Of a stretch of DNA of 64,000 nucleotides, positions 28,015 to 35,693 are shown in pieces. The translations under genes and the position numbers were made by a program. Source of the DNA: Asaccharospora irregularis DSM 2635 (lineage in GTDB: Bacteria > Bacillota > Clostridia > Peptostreptococcales > Peptostreptococcaceae); the NCBI RefSeq assembly GCF_900129815.1, contig NZ_FQWX01000009.1, forward strand, positions 1 to 64,000, given 5' to 3'. Under the pieces are notes generated by a model, which saw nothing but the letters and a program-made list of their open reading frames with translations, ran no database searches and had not been told where the DNA came from. Positions within the stretch are counted from its first letter, which is position 1. Each line of letters opens with the position of its first letter.

Positions 28015-28878
28015 TTATTTATCTATATTTGTTTTTTTAAGTTCCTTTAAATGTAAATCCATCTGCGGATAAGGAATTCTTATCTCTTCTTCATCAAATC
28101 TTACCTTCACCTCTTCTAGTAAATCAAAGTAAATAGTCCAGTAATCCTCTGTTTTACACCACACTCTAACAGCGAAGTTAACAGAACTGCTTCCATGTTC
28201 ACAAATTCCTACAAAAGGCTCTGGATAATTTATTATTAATTTATGATTTTTAACTATTTCCTTTAAAACCCTTCTAACATGGAGTATATCCGCCTCATAT
28301 CCCACTCCAAATGTTAAATCTACTCTCCTAGTATCTTTGGCTGAATAGTTTGTTAAACTTCCATTTGATAGTATGCCATTTGGTATTAATATAACTTTAT
28401 TGTCAGGAGTAGCCAAGTGTGTGTAAAATACTCCTATTTGCTCAACTGCACCGTTATACCCAGCAGCCTCTATATAATCTCCTACTTTAAACGGTCTTAG
28501 GATAAGGATTATAAACCCACCAGCAAAATTTGATAAACTTCCTTGAAGTGCCAATCCTATTGCAACCCCTGCAGATGCAATTATAGTTGCAACTCCTGAT
28601 AGCTCCATTCCCCAGTAGCCAAATACAAGTACTACTAGTATTACTTTAAGTGCACCTATAGTAAATGATTTTAAAAACTTAATTAAAGTAACATCTACTT
28701 GTCTTTTTTCTAAAAACGCTATAAAATGTTTAACTATCTTCTTTATGACCTTAAATCCGATAGAAATAACTATAAGCCCTATAACAAGCTTAAATCCATT
28801 TGTCATTGCCCAATCTATAAATTTCTCAGACAAACTAGTAACGTCTAACTTGCTTACGTCTACATTTTTAAGATCCAT
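28015..28878 (-). CDS. Small-conductance mechanosensitive channel, MscS family
   Basis: Three membrane segments followed by a beta domain fit an MscS homologue of 287 residues. The pore-lining helix has the Gly/Ala pattern ASAGVAIGLALQGSLSNFAGG, followed by the beta-domain signature RPFKVGDYIEAAGYNGAVEQIG and later FGVGYEADILHVRRVL. The channel forms a heptamer and opens under membrane tension to release solutes in osmotic down-shock. I chose the ATG at 28878, which has GGAGG eight bases upstream, over a TTG five codons earlier. Monocistronic. Clear family call. Confidence 0.93.
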   Translation of the reverse strand: MDLKNVDVSKLDVTSLSEKFIDWAMTNGFKLVIGLIVISIGFKVIKKIVKHFIAFLEKRQVDVTLIKFLKSFTIGALKVILVVLVFGYWGMELSGVATIIASAGVAIGLALQGSLSNFAGGFIILILRPFKVGDYIEAAGYNGAVEQIGVFYTHLATPDNKVILIPNGILSNGSLTNYSAKDTRRVDLTFGVGYEADILHVRRVLKEIVKNHKLIINYPEPFVGICEHGSSSVNFAVRVWCKTEDYWTIYFDLLEEVKVRFDEEEIRIPYPQMDLHLKELKKTNIDK

Positions 28879-29039
28879 TTGTAAAGCCTCCAACCTAATT
28901 ATTTTTAAAAGTCACCGAAATCTCAGTACATATCCTTTTAATTATAACATTAAAAGTCAATATATTTCTTATTTCTATAATTAATACCATAATTTTATAA
29001 TATAATTATAAAAATTAAGACGTTCTAAATGCATAATCT

Positions 29040-29084
29040 AGTTTAAGAGTAATTATAACTTCCTTATACGTAAAAAAGATTACA
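29040..29084 (-). repeat. Dispersed intergenic repeat, copy 3
   Basis: The reverse complement matches 12993-13039 (41 of 45 aligned bases), core TTTTTTACGTATAAGGAA. It partly overlaps the terminator stem at 29073-29105. Confidence 0.7.
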
Positions 29085-29105
29085 GAGATATCTGCAATCT
29101 TTTTA
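29073..29105 (-). terminator. Terminator downstream of the ABC transporter operon
   Basis: A 14-bp stem AAAAAGATTACAGA/TCTGCAATCTTTTT with one mismatch, followed by T on both strands. It lies about 145 bases past the ABC permease stop. Confidence 0.7.
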
Positions 29106-29175
29106 ATATTATACTAATTATACCTTTTATATAAAAAAATTTTCTATCTAAAATCTTTAAAGGATAATTTTTTTG

Positions 29176-29240
29176 AAATGCATATACGAAAATTATATTT
29201 ATCAAAAGTCTGAAAATGAATATAATTTCCTATGCATTAT
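29176..29240. repeat. Imperfect inverted repeat built from two copies of the dispersed repeat
   Basis: The left arm (29177-29203, AATGCATATACGAAAATTATA core) and right arm (29211-29240, minus-strand ATAATGCATAGGAAATTATA core) are imperfect inverted copies. The right arm matches 47091-47120 at 29 of 30 bases. Together they could form a long hairpin in the 3' untranslated region of the ABC operon. The rest of 28894-29249 is AT-rich spacer without a gene. Confidence 0.6.
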
Positions 29241-29249
29241 AAAATATAA

Positions 29250-30029
29250 CTACTCTAAATTCAGTTTTTTCTCTAAAATATAAGTTGTTCCTAAGAAAAA
29301 CAATACAGCAAGTACTACTTCTAGTAATAACACCCAAATGCTAAAACTATCAAGAACAATGCTACTAAAGTTCATATATAGTTGGTCTCCAAGTATATTT
29401 TTTCTTGTTGTCATATTCTGTACCAAGGCTTCTAGCCCTGATCTTAGCGCATTTATTATAAAATATGTTATAAAACCTACTAAAACTCTATGATTATTAA
29501 ACTTTTGAATCTGCCCCATAGATATAGATAAATATAAAAGCAGTATAAATGTAATATTTGATATAAATAACATAAACATAAAATACATCAATGCCCAGAA
29601 GTTATCATGGTTAGAAATATATCCTATTAAATCTCTATACCCAGATAAAATTTCTTGTCCATTGCTAAATGATAATACAATAATATTAAACGATATTATC
29701 GAAATTATTACACTTAAAGTAGTATATATAATTGATGCTATTAGCTTAGAAACAACAATATTTTTTACACTTACTGGAAGTGTGAAAGTTAGATAACCTT
29801 CATCTCCTAAAAGATTTTTATTAAACCTTTGTATTATAATTACTATTGTAAAAACAAATAATCCTATGATAAGTGCAACTAATAGCCCAAGAACAATCCC
29901 CCTTACGTTCATAAGACTTTCATTTGTAAACAGGCATTGCCCTAAAGACATTACTAAAATAGCAATATATATCGGCAAAAATAGTCTAGCAGTTGACTTT
30001 ATCTCATATTTTAATAATTTCCCTAACAT
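29250..30029 (-). CDS. ABC-2 type transporter permease
   Basis: A 259-residue membrane protein with six hydrophobic segments, in the layout of ABC-2 permeases: MLGKLLKYEIKSTARLFLPIY at the start, then a loop holding GDEGYLTFTLPVSVKNIVVSK, a motif common to Ytr-type and bacitracin-like exporter permeases. It overlaps the ATPase gene by seven bases. With the GntR regulator it forms a three-gene operon like ytrA-ytrB-ytrC of Bacillus, induced by cell-wall antibiotics in that genus. The substrate is not known. Confidence 0.85.
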   Translation of the reverse strand: MLGKLLKYEIKSTARLFLPIYIAILVMSLGQCLFTNESLMNVRGIVLGLLVALIIGLFVFTIVIIIQRFNKNLLGDEGYLTFTLPVSVKNIVVSKLIASIIYTTLSVIISIISFNIIVLSFSNGQEILSGYRDLIGYISNHDNFWALMYFMFMLFISNITFILLLYLSISMGQIQKFNNHRVLVGFITYFIINALRSGLEALVQNMTTRKNILGDQLYMNFSSIVLDSFSIWVLLLEVVLAVLFFLGTTYILEKKLNLE

Positions 30030-30724
30030 TTAAATTCCTCCCTAAATAATACATCTATAGATTTACCTTTTTTCTCTCTAATGCTATCTACTTCCCCTTG
30101 TAAGATTACTTCTCCATTAGATATAAATATAACTTCATCACAAATATTTTCAATTTCACTTATTAAGTGAGTAGCTATTAATAGTGTAGAATCTTCATTG
30201 TAGTTTTTTAATATGGTTTTTAGTATATAACTTCTAGCAGCAGGATCAACTCCCCCTATAGGTTCATCTAAAATGTATAATTTAGCCTTTCTCGACATTA
30301 CTAAAATCAACTGTACTTTTTCCTTTGTACCCTTAGACATAGTTTTTAGCCTTTGATTTTCGCTAATTTGTAGACTCTTGAGCATATCCTCTGCTTTATC
30401 CCTATCGAAATCTTCATAGAACTCTGAAAAGAATTGTATTATATCTTTTACTTTCATCCAGTCATTAAGATATGTTCTTTCTGGTAGATATGATATATGT
30501 TTTTTTGTTTCTACAGACGGTCTTATTCCATCTATAAGTACCTCTCCGCTACTAGGTTGTAGCAATCCATTCATAATCTTAATCATTGTACTCTTACCAC
30601 TTCCATTAGGTCCTAAAAGTCCAATTATTTTCCCCTTTGGAATTTTTAAATCGATGCCTTTTAAGGCACATTTTTTTCCATAATTTTTTTCCAGATTATT
30701 AAACTCCACTATATTATCCTGCAT
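30023..30724 (-). CDS. ABC transporter ATP-binding protein
   Basis: Walker A GLLGPNGSGKST, a Q-loop region ISYLPERTYLND, an unusual signature MSKGTKEKVQLILVM (SKGTKEK in place of LSGGQ), and Walker B KLYILDEPIGGVDPAARS are all present, with an H-loop in ATHLISEIENI. The 'SKGxxEK' signature is typical of the YtrB/YxlF-type exporters. It powers the adjacent permease. The start overlaps the regulator stop by one base (TAATG). Length 233 is normal. Confidence 0.92.
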   Translation of the reverse strand: MQDNIVEFNNLEKNYGKKCALKGIDLKIPKGKIIGLLGPNGSGKSTMIKIMNGLLQPSSGEVLIDGIRPSVETKKHISYLPERTYLNDWMKVKDIIQFFSEFYEDFDRDKAEDMLKSLQISENQRLKTMSKGTKEKVQLILVMSRKAKLYILDEPIGGVDPAARSYILKTILKNYNEDSTLLIATHLISEIENICDEVIFISNGEVILQGEVDSIREKKGKSIDVLFREEFKC

Positions 30725-31092
30725 TATATATCCCTCCTCAAGTTTTGATTTATAAGTTCAATTAATTCATCCTCACTATACCCTAGTTTGAGTAGTACAT
30801 CTCTTAAGTTACTAATTTCTAATGTTGCTATCTCCTTACGTATAAGGTTTATTTTTTCAATATCCTCAGTGACAAACCTACCTCTAGTTCTTTGAGTATA
30901 AACAAGGCCTAATCTTTCCAGTTCTGCTAAGGCCCTTTGCATAGTATTTGGATTTACCTCTACTTCCTCTGCCATAGATCTTACTGAATCAACCTTTGAT
31001 CCAGATGGCATCTCTCCAGATACTATTTTTAATCTTAAATGGTCTACTAACTGAGTGTATATGGGTTTACTATTGTCAAATTCCACTTTCAT
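30724..31092 (-). CDS. GntR-family regulator, YtrA subfamily
   Basis: The short 122-residue form typical of YtrA regulators: an N-terminal winged helix-turn-helix (YTQLVDHLRLKIVSGEM, VRSMAEEVEVNPNTMQRALAELERLGLV, RGRFVTED) with only a short dimerisation tail and no ligand domain. I chose the ATG at 31092 (MKVEFDNSK), which has GAGGG 7 bases upstream, rather than the upstream TTG or ATT starts. It sits first in the operon and its promoter is overlapped by a 15-bp palindrome, so it very probably represses itself and the ABC genes. Confidence 0.9.
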   Translation of the reverse strand: MKVEFDNSKPIYTQLVDHLRLKIVSGEMPSGSKVDSVRSMAEEVEVNPNTMQRALAELERLGLVYTQRTRGRFVTEDIEKINLIRKEIATLEISNLRDVLLKLGYSEDELIELINQNLRRDI

Positions 31093-31103
31093 TTTATCAC
31101 CCT

Positions 31104-31137
31104 CTATCATTGTATTAATACTTTAATACAATGATAG
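31104..31137. promoter_or_regulatory. Probable YtrA-type operator
   Basis: A perfect 15-bp inverted repeat with a 4-base centre: CTATCATTGTATTAA (31104-31118) and TTAATACAATGATAG (31123-31137). It covers the -10 box and start site of the ytrA-like operon, the usual place for autorepression. Confidence 0.75.
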
Positions 31138-31159
31138 ACTTTTAAAAATAATATTTCAA
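31131..31159 (-). promoter_or_regulatory. Promoter of the GntR/ABC operon
   Basis: On the minus strand TTGAAA (31159-31154) and TATCAT (31136-31131) are 17 bases apart. The -10 box lies inside the operator palindrome. Confidence 0.7.
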
Positions 31160-31185
31160 GTATTTTTATGTTATTTAAAATCAAA

Positions 31186-31212
31186 TAGACCAGCAATATA
31201 ATCGCTGGTCTA
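31186..31212 (-). terminator. Terminator of the MATE gene
   Basis: A 9-bp stem TAGACCAGC/GCTGGTCTA with a 9-base loop, then ATTTGATTTTAAA on the minus strand. It lies about 95 bases past the MATE stop. Confidence 0.6.
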
Positions 31213-31307
31213 TAAACAAATTAATTTTAAATGAAATTTTATAAAGTATTCTATACTTACTTATAAGCTTATTATCTACTATAACTGCTTGTCTATTATA
31301 ACTTATT

Positions 31308-32657
31308 CTAGTCTATTGTTTTGTAAGATTTAAATTCTCTTTCAACTACTAAAGCAGTTATTACTACAGCTATAATATCTGATACTGGTTGAGCAAGCCA
31401 TACCCCATTTAATCCAAAATAATTAGGCAATACAATTATCATAGGAACTAGCAATATAACTTGTCTTAAAAGACTTAAAAATATAGAAACTTTCGCCTTC
31501 CCTATAGATTGCATATAATTTGAACCTACTATAGAAGTTGATACTAAAGGTAGGAAAAGCCCGTATATTCTAATACCTTTTACAGATATTTCCATAAGTT
31601 TATCGCCCTTATTAAATAGTCCAACAACCGCTTCTGGGAATACCTGGATTATAAATGCTCCTACTAAAAATATAATAGTTGATGCTATAACTGATAATCT
31701 GTATGTTTTTTTTGCCCTATCATACTGTTTCTTACCATAATTAAATCCAATTATAGGCTGTGCTCCTTGAACTATTCCAAAAGTAGGCATTAAAAATACC
31801 ATCATAATAGAAGATATTGCAGCCATCGCTCCTATGGCTAAGTCTCCTCCATAAGTTCTTAGTGCATTATTGTTTATTACCTGTACAAGACTTGTTGCCA
31901 ACTGCATTGAAAATGGTGATAAACCTATAGAGAATATAGTTTTTATTATATTTTTATCAAGTTTTAAGTTTGCAACTTTAAATACCAAGTTTGAATTTCC
32001 TCTTACATAATATAAAATTCCACATACAGCTGTTACCATTTGAGAAATTACAGTCGCTATAGCAGCCCCTTGTATTCCCATGTTGAATACAAATATAAAT
32101 AATGCATCCAAAACTATGTTTATTAAACATCCAACAATCATTATGATAGCTGATAGTCTTGGGTTTCCATCACCTCTAATAGTACTGTTTAAAACAAACG
32201 CCATTATACTAAATACCGATCCAAATAAAATAATACTTACATATGATTTAGCATAGTAAAGTGTTTCATTACTTGCTCCGAATGCCTTTAATATACTATC
32301 TTCAAAAAGTAGACCTATTACAGTCAATATTACTCCAACCACTAGAGATAGAGTTATAGCATTTCCTATAATTTTCTCTGCCTCTTCCTTTTTACCTTGC
32401 CCTAATTTTATAGATATATTAGTTGTAGCACCTATTCCTATAAGCATTGAAAATGCTAATAGTATAGTTATAATAGGCATTGTAATTCCTAAACCTGTTA
32501 TAGCTAACGAACCTACACTTGGAATATTTCCTATAAAAATCCTATCCACTATATTATAAAGTGCATTAACCATCATACCAATTATCGCAGGAATCGAATA
32601 CTTTAGAAGTAATTTCCCTATAGATAATTGGCCCAATGTTTCTTCTGTCCTATTCAT
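31308..32657 (-). CDS. MATE-family efflux transporter
   Basis: Twelve membrane segments in two repeated halves and 449 residues, as usual for MATE exporters. Family stretches include LLLKYSIPAIIGMMVNALYNIVDRIFIGN at the start, GIQGAAIATVISQM in the middle and QPIIGFNYGKKQYDRAKK in the second half. It would export drugs or metabolites in exchange for Na+ or H+. The specific subgroup (VmrA/MepA-like, judged by the start) is an inference. Its leader holds a promoter and a 9-bp palindrome. Monocistronic; GGAGG precedes the ATG. Confidence 0.92.
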   Translation of the reverse strand: MNRTEETLGQLSIGKLLLKYSIPAIIGMMVNALYNIVDRIFIGNIPSVGSLAITGLGITMPIITILLAFSMLIGIGATTNISIKLGQGKKEEAEKIIGNAITLSLVVGVILTVIGLLFEDSILKAFGASNETLYYAKSYVSIILFGSVFSIMAFVLNSTIRGDGNPRLSAIIMIVGCLINIVLDALFIFVFNMGIQGAAIATVISQMVTAVCGILYYVRGNSNLVFKVANLKLDKNIIKTIFSIGLSPFSMQLATSLVQVINNNALRTYGGDLAIGAMAAISSIMMVFLMPTFGIVQGAQPIIGFNYGKKQYDRAKKTYRLSVIASTIIFLVGAFIIQVFPEAVVGLFNKGDKLMEISVKGIRIYGLFLPLVSTSIVGSNYMQSIGKAKVSIFLSLLRQVILLVPMIIVLPNYFGLNGVWLAQPVSDIIAVVITALVVEREFKSYKTID

Positions 32658-32701
32658 ATATGTCCTCCCTCATAATTTATCTTTTGTTACTTATATAAAG
32701 C

Positions 32702-32725
32702 TAAATTCATCTTAAAATGAATTTA
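32702..32725. promoter_or_regulatory. Palindrome in the MATE gene leader
   Basis: TAAATTCAT (32702-32710) and ATGAATTTA (32717-32725) form a 9-bp dyad with a 6-base centre, about 20-40 bases after the predicted start. This would suit a MarR- or TetR-type repressor, but no such gene is adjacent. Confidence 0.35.
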
Positions 32726-32750
32726 AAATATATTTTTAGTCAATCTATTA

Positions 32751-32778
32751 ATTATACCACTTTTTTATATTTTTTCAA
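32751..32778 (-). promoter_or_regulatory. Promoter of the MATE gene
   Basis: On the minus strand TTGAAA (32778-32773) and a perfect TATAAT (32756-32751) are 16 bases apart. The start would be near 32744. Confidence 0.6.
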
Positions 32779-32857
32779 GTATTATTTTTCTATTATTTCC
32801 TAACCCCTGATTCATTTAAGATTATATTTTATTATATAAAAATCAATAAATTTATTT

Positions 32858-33730
32858 CTATTCTTTATAATATGGCTCAATATGAACTATAACCTGAGCA
32901 CTTTTATTAATTTTTTCTCTTATTAGATTCTCTATATCATGATTTAGCATATGCGACCCTTCAACTGTTACATTAGGATCAAGCATAATATGCATATCTA
33001 TATATACATTATTTTCACTTCCCCTACTTCTTATCTTATGAACACTCTTTATAATTTCAAATTCTTTAAGAACTTCTTTTATATCATCTTCATCTATTAT
33101 TGCTTTATCTACCAGCACGTCAATAGTTGGTTTAAATATTTCATAAGATGCATGAAGTATAAAACCTGCAACAACTAATGATGCTACTGGATCAATAATA
33201 GCAGGAAGCCCTAGTTTTACACCTACTAATGTCATTAAAACCCCTATAGATACAAATACATCGCTCTTTGTATGAAGAGAATCTGAAACAAGTATATAAC
33301 TATTGAGTTTTTTCCCAATCCTATGCTCATAAGTACATACAAGTATATTAATCAACAATGTAATAACTAAGACTATTAAACTAGTCATAGTTATATTTGG
33401 AACAACTGGAGTTTTAAATCTTAAAAATGACTCTATAATTATTTTAAAACTTAAAAATAAAAGCATTCCGCCAATAAATAGACCTGATATAACTTCAAAT
33501 TTATTATGCCCATATGGATGTTCTTTATCTACTGGCTTTGATGCCAATAAAATCCCTATAATTCCTACTATATTAGATGTTCCATCTGATATAGAGTGAA
33601 ATCCGTCGGCAGTCATGCTTGCACTTTTAATAGACGTACCTATTGTAATTTTTAATAATGCCACCCCTAAATTTGCAAATAATATTCCCCATAAAACTTG
33701 ATTTACTTTTTTGTAATTAGTATTTCTCAT
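32858..33730 (-). CDS. Cation diffusion facilitator, probable Ni/Co exporter (CzcD-like)
   Basis: Six membrane segments plus a C-terminal cytoplasmic metal-binding domain, 290 residues. The metal site residues lie in ADGFHSISDG (segment 2) and SDSLHTKSDVFVS (segment 5); the cytoplasmic part has HKIRSRGSENNVYIDMHIMLD. The exporter swaps divalent metal for protons. The leader carries what looks like a NiCo (czcD) riboswitch, which points to cobalt or nickel rather than zinc or iron. The ATG has GGAGGG upstream. Metal choice rests on the leader. Confidence 0.9.
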   Translation of the reverse strand: MRNTNYKKVNQVLWGILFANLGVALLKITIGTSIKSASMTADGFHSISDGTSNIVGIIGILLASKPVDKEHPYGHNKFEVISGLFIGGMLLFLSFKIIIESFLRFKTPVVPNITMTSLIVLVITLLINILVCTYEHRIGKKLNSYILVSDSLHTKSDVFVSIGVLMTLVGVKLGLPAIIDPVASLVVAGFILHASYEIFKPTIDVLVDKAIIDEDDIKEVLKEFEIIKSVHKIRSRGSENNVYIDMHIMLDPNVTVEGSHMLNHDIENLIREKINKSAQVIVHIEPYYKE

Positions 33731-33755
33731 AATCTCCCTCCTAAAATTAAAATAT

Positions 33756-33850
33756 AAAAATCCATGGAAAAGTTATTTAAACTATCCCATGGATTTTTAT
33801 TCCATTGCTACTAGAGCCCGGTAATAAAGCTATTACCTGATTAAATTATT
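33756..33850 (-). promoter_or_regulatory. Probable NiCo (czcD) riboswitch with overlapping terminator
   Basis: On the minus strand the leader shows CAGG, a hairpin TAATAgctTTATTA, CCGGGCT, TAGCAA, a stem ATGGA/TCCAT and then GGGATAG, all closed by ATTTAA/TTAAAT. These match the junction strands of the four-way NiCo riboswitch as I remember it. A terminator (33756-33767 with 33787-33798, AAAAATCCATGG stem plus T tail) shares the TCCATGG bases with the last aptamer stem. Metal binding should therefore prevent termination and turn the exporter on. Confidence 0.7.
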
Positions 33851-33935
33851 ATATTCCCTTTTTAGTATTAAGTTTCATTTTATCAATGAAATTTAACATT
33901 GTCAATATATATTAATTTTAGCCCGTAATCTTAAC

Positions 33936-34481
33936 TTATTTCTCAAAATACCTATTTAATAATCCTAAAAATACCTTTCCGTGTCTAGCCTCATCTTTAC
34001 ACATTTCATGAACAGTATCATGTATAGCATCAAGACCTAACTCTTTTGCTCTCTTGGCTAATTTCAATTTTCCCTCTGCCGCACCATACTCTGCCTCTAC
34101 TCTTGCTTTTAGATTTTGTTTTGTACTTGGTTCAACTACCTCACCTAATATTTCTGCGAATTTAGCAGCATGTTCAGCCTCTTCAAATGCTATCCTTGTA
34201 TATGCTTCCCCTACTTCAGGGTGTCCTTCTCTATCCGCTTGACGGGCCATTGCAAGATACATTCCTACCTCACTACACTCAGCTAGGAAATTTGCTCTTA
34301 AAGCCTCTAAAACATCATCCTCCAGCCCTTTGCCTATACCTATTCTATGTTCATCAGCCCAGACCATTTCACCTTTTACTTCCTCAAATTTATCTGCCCC
34401 TACATTACATATAGGACATTTTTCAGGTGGTTGATCTCCCTCATGAATATAACCACAAACTGTACATACAAATTTTTTCAT
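33936..34481 (-). CDS. Reverse rubrerythrin
   Basis: A 181-residue protein with the rubredoxin domain first (CTVCG and CPIC, residues 6-25) and the ferritin-like di-iron domain second ([40 protein letters not shown]). This order is the reverse of classical rubrerythrin and is a clostridial feature. Such proteins are NADH-linked hydrogen peroxide and oxygen reductases that help anaerobes survive air. All four rubredoxin Cys and the Glu/His iron ligands are present. AGGAGG precedes the ATG. It faces mntP across 200 bases. Confidence 0.94.
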   Translation of the reverse strand: MKKFVCTVCGYIHEGDQPPEKCPICNVGADKFEEVKGEMVWADEHRIGIGKGLEDDVLEALRANFLAECSEVGMYLAMARQADREGHPEVGEAYTRIAFEEAEHAAKFAEILGEVVEPSTKQNLKARVEAEYGAAEGKLKLAKRAKELGLDAIHDTVHEMCKDEARHGKVFLGLLNRYFEK

Positions 34482-34599
34482 TACTATATCCTCCTATTTA
34501 TACTTAAACTAGTTGTAATAACTTATGTCCACTTCGCATATTTATAGTATACCTATACTAAATTTATTTATTCCTTAATTTTGAAGTTAATGATTATAT

Positions 34600-34629
34600 T
34601 TGAATTGCTATGAATATTTTGTATATAAT
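34600..34629 (+). promoter_or_regulatory. Promoter of mntP
   Basis: TTGAAT (34600-34605) and a perfect TATAAT (34624-34629) are 18 bases apart. The leader of about 50 bases is too short for a yybP-ykoY manganese riboswitch. Confidence 0.55.
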
Positions 34630-34685
34630 AAATGTACACTATTTTTATGTAAGTTTTTATATAGGATAACTAAGGAGGATACAAT

Positions 34686-35258
34686 ATGAATTTTGTCAGT
34701 ATTTTTTTTACTTCCCTTGCCCTTGCAATGGATGCATTTGCAGTCTCACTTACCAAGGGTATGACTCTAAAAGAAATAAATTATAAGATAGCAACAAAAA
34801 TAGCTCTATTCTTTGGATTATTTCAAGGTATTATGCCTGTTATAGGATGGTTTCTAGGCGTTAGATTTGAAGGTTACATAAAATCAATAGATCATTGGAT
34901 TGCTTTTTCACTTTTAGGATTTATAGGCATTAAAATGATATTAGGATCAAATGAAAAAGAAGATAGATGCGATTTTTTAATAACCAACAAAGAATTGCTG
35001 ATATTATCAATTGCCACCAGCATAGATGCTTTAGCAGTCGGTGTTAGTTTCGCCTTCTTGAGTATACCAATAGCACCCATATCTACATCTATCGCGGTAA
35101 TAACTTTTTTATTTTGCTTTATCGGAGTACTTTTGGGTAGAAAAATTGGGCCTATATTTAAGAGTTACTCTCAAATAATAGGCGGCATAATATTAATATT
35201 AATCGGTATAAATATTCTAAATGAACATACTTCAATAATATCCAACATATTATCATAA
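34686..35258 (+). CDS. mntP: Manganese efflux pump MntP
   Basis: Six short membrane segments and 190 residues fit MntP. The paired acidic motifs that line the pathway are visible: ALAMDAFAVSLTKG in segment 1 and TSIDALAVGVSFAF in segment 4, each with the conserved Asp. GLFQGIMPVIGW and the tail SQIIGGIILILIGINIL are also typical. It exports Mn2+ to prevent toxicity. An AAGGAGG site precedes the ATG. Together with the CDF exporter and rubrerythrin nearby it forms a loose metal/oxidative stress neighbourhood. Confidence 0.95.
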   Translation: MNFVSIFFTSLALAMDAFAVSLTKGMTLKEINYKIATKIALFFGLFQGIMPVIGWFLGVRFEGYIKSIDHWIAFSLLGFIGIKMILGSNEKEDRCDFLITNKELLILSIATSIDALAVGVSFAFLSIPIAPISTSIAVITFLFCFIGVLLGRKIGPIFKSYSQIIGGIILILIGINILNEHTSIISNILS

Positions 35259-35283
35259 ATCTAATATACTTTCTGTAAAATTA

Positions 35284-35317
35284 TATAGGGATATCTAATC
35301 TTATAGATATCCGTATA
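35284..35317 (+). terminator. Probable terminator of mntP
   Basis: A stem ATATAGGGATATCTA/TAGATATCCGTATAT with one mismatch, 25 bases past the stop. The T tail (AATTTATCTTC) is weak, so strength is uncertain. Confidence 0.5.
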
Positions 35318-35341
35318 TAATTTATCTTCATGTCATTTTTA

Positions 35342-35446
35342 CTAAAAATCTTTATTTGATGATGCTTTTTTATTAAATATCAAAGATACCGCTCCTAAAC
35401 TCAGTAATATTGAAAAAACAATTGTTATTACTTTTAGATGTTTCAT
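35342..35446 (-). CDS. Small hydrophobic protein, 34 residues
   Basis: An open frame starts MKHLKVITIVF, continues as one membrane helix to SLIF and ends in a basic tail NKKASSNKDF. A GGGGG site lies about ten bases before the ATG. I do not recognise a family. The shape (one helix, charged tail, solitary gene) resembles type I toxins and other clostridial small membrane proteins. The rest of the 435-base spacer (35259-35693) has only terminators. Coding potential is plausible but unproven. Confidence 0.45.
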   Translation of the reverse strand: MKHLKVITIVFSILLSLGAVSLIFNKKASSNKDF

Positions 35447-35620
35447 AATGTATAATCCCCCTTCGATATTAATATGCAATTTGAACTTTGTATCGTTTGT
35501 AGATAGTATATTACAATTTTCAGCTTTTGTCTTTATTTTTTTGTATTTTTCAAAATATTTCGTATTTAATTTATCATGTAATAATTAAAGATACTTATCT
35601 GTAATTTATTTTATATATAA

Positions 35621-35645
35621 AAAGGATTGGGGGTTTCCCAATCCT
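35621..35645 (-). terminator. Terminator of the rhodanese/VTT operon
   Basis: AGGATTGGG/CCCAATCCT with a 5-base loop; on the minus strand it is followed by TTTTTATAT. About 50 bases past the stop of the VTT gene. Confidence 0.85.
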
Positions 35646-35693
35646 CTTAAAATTATAGTAAATAATGTTATGCTTACTTTTATCATTTTTTAG

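Noticed and set aside
34482-34685. Manganese (yybP-ykoY) riboswitch before mntP
   Set aside because: The leader between the predicted start and the ATG is only about 50 bases and lacks the conserved loops.
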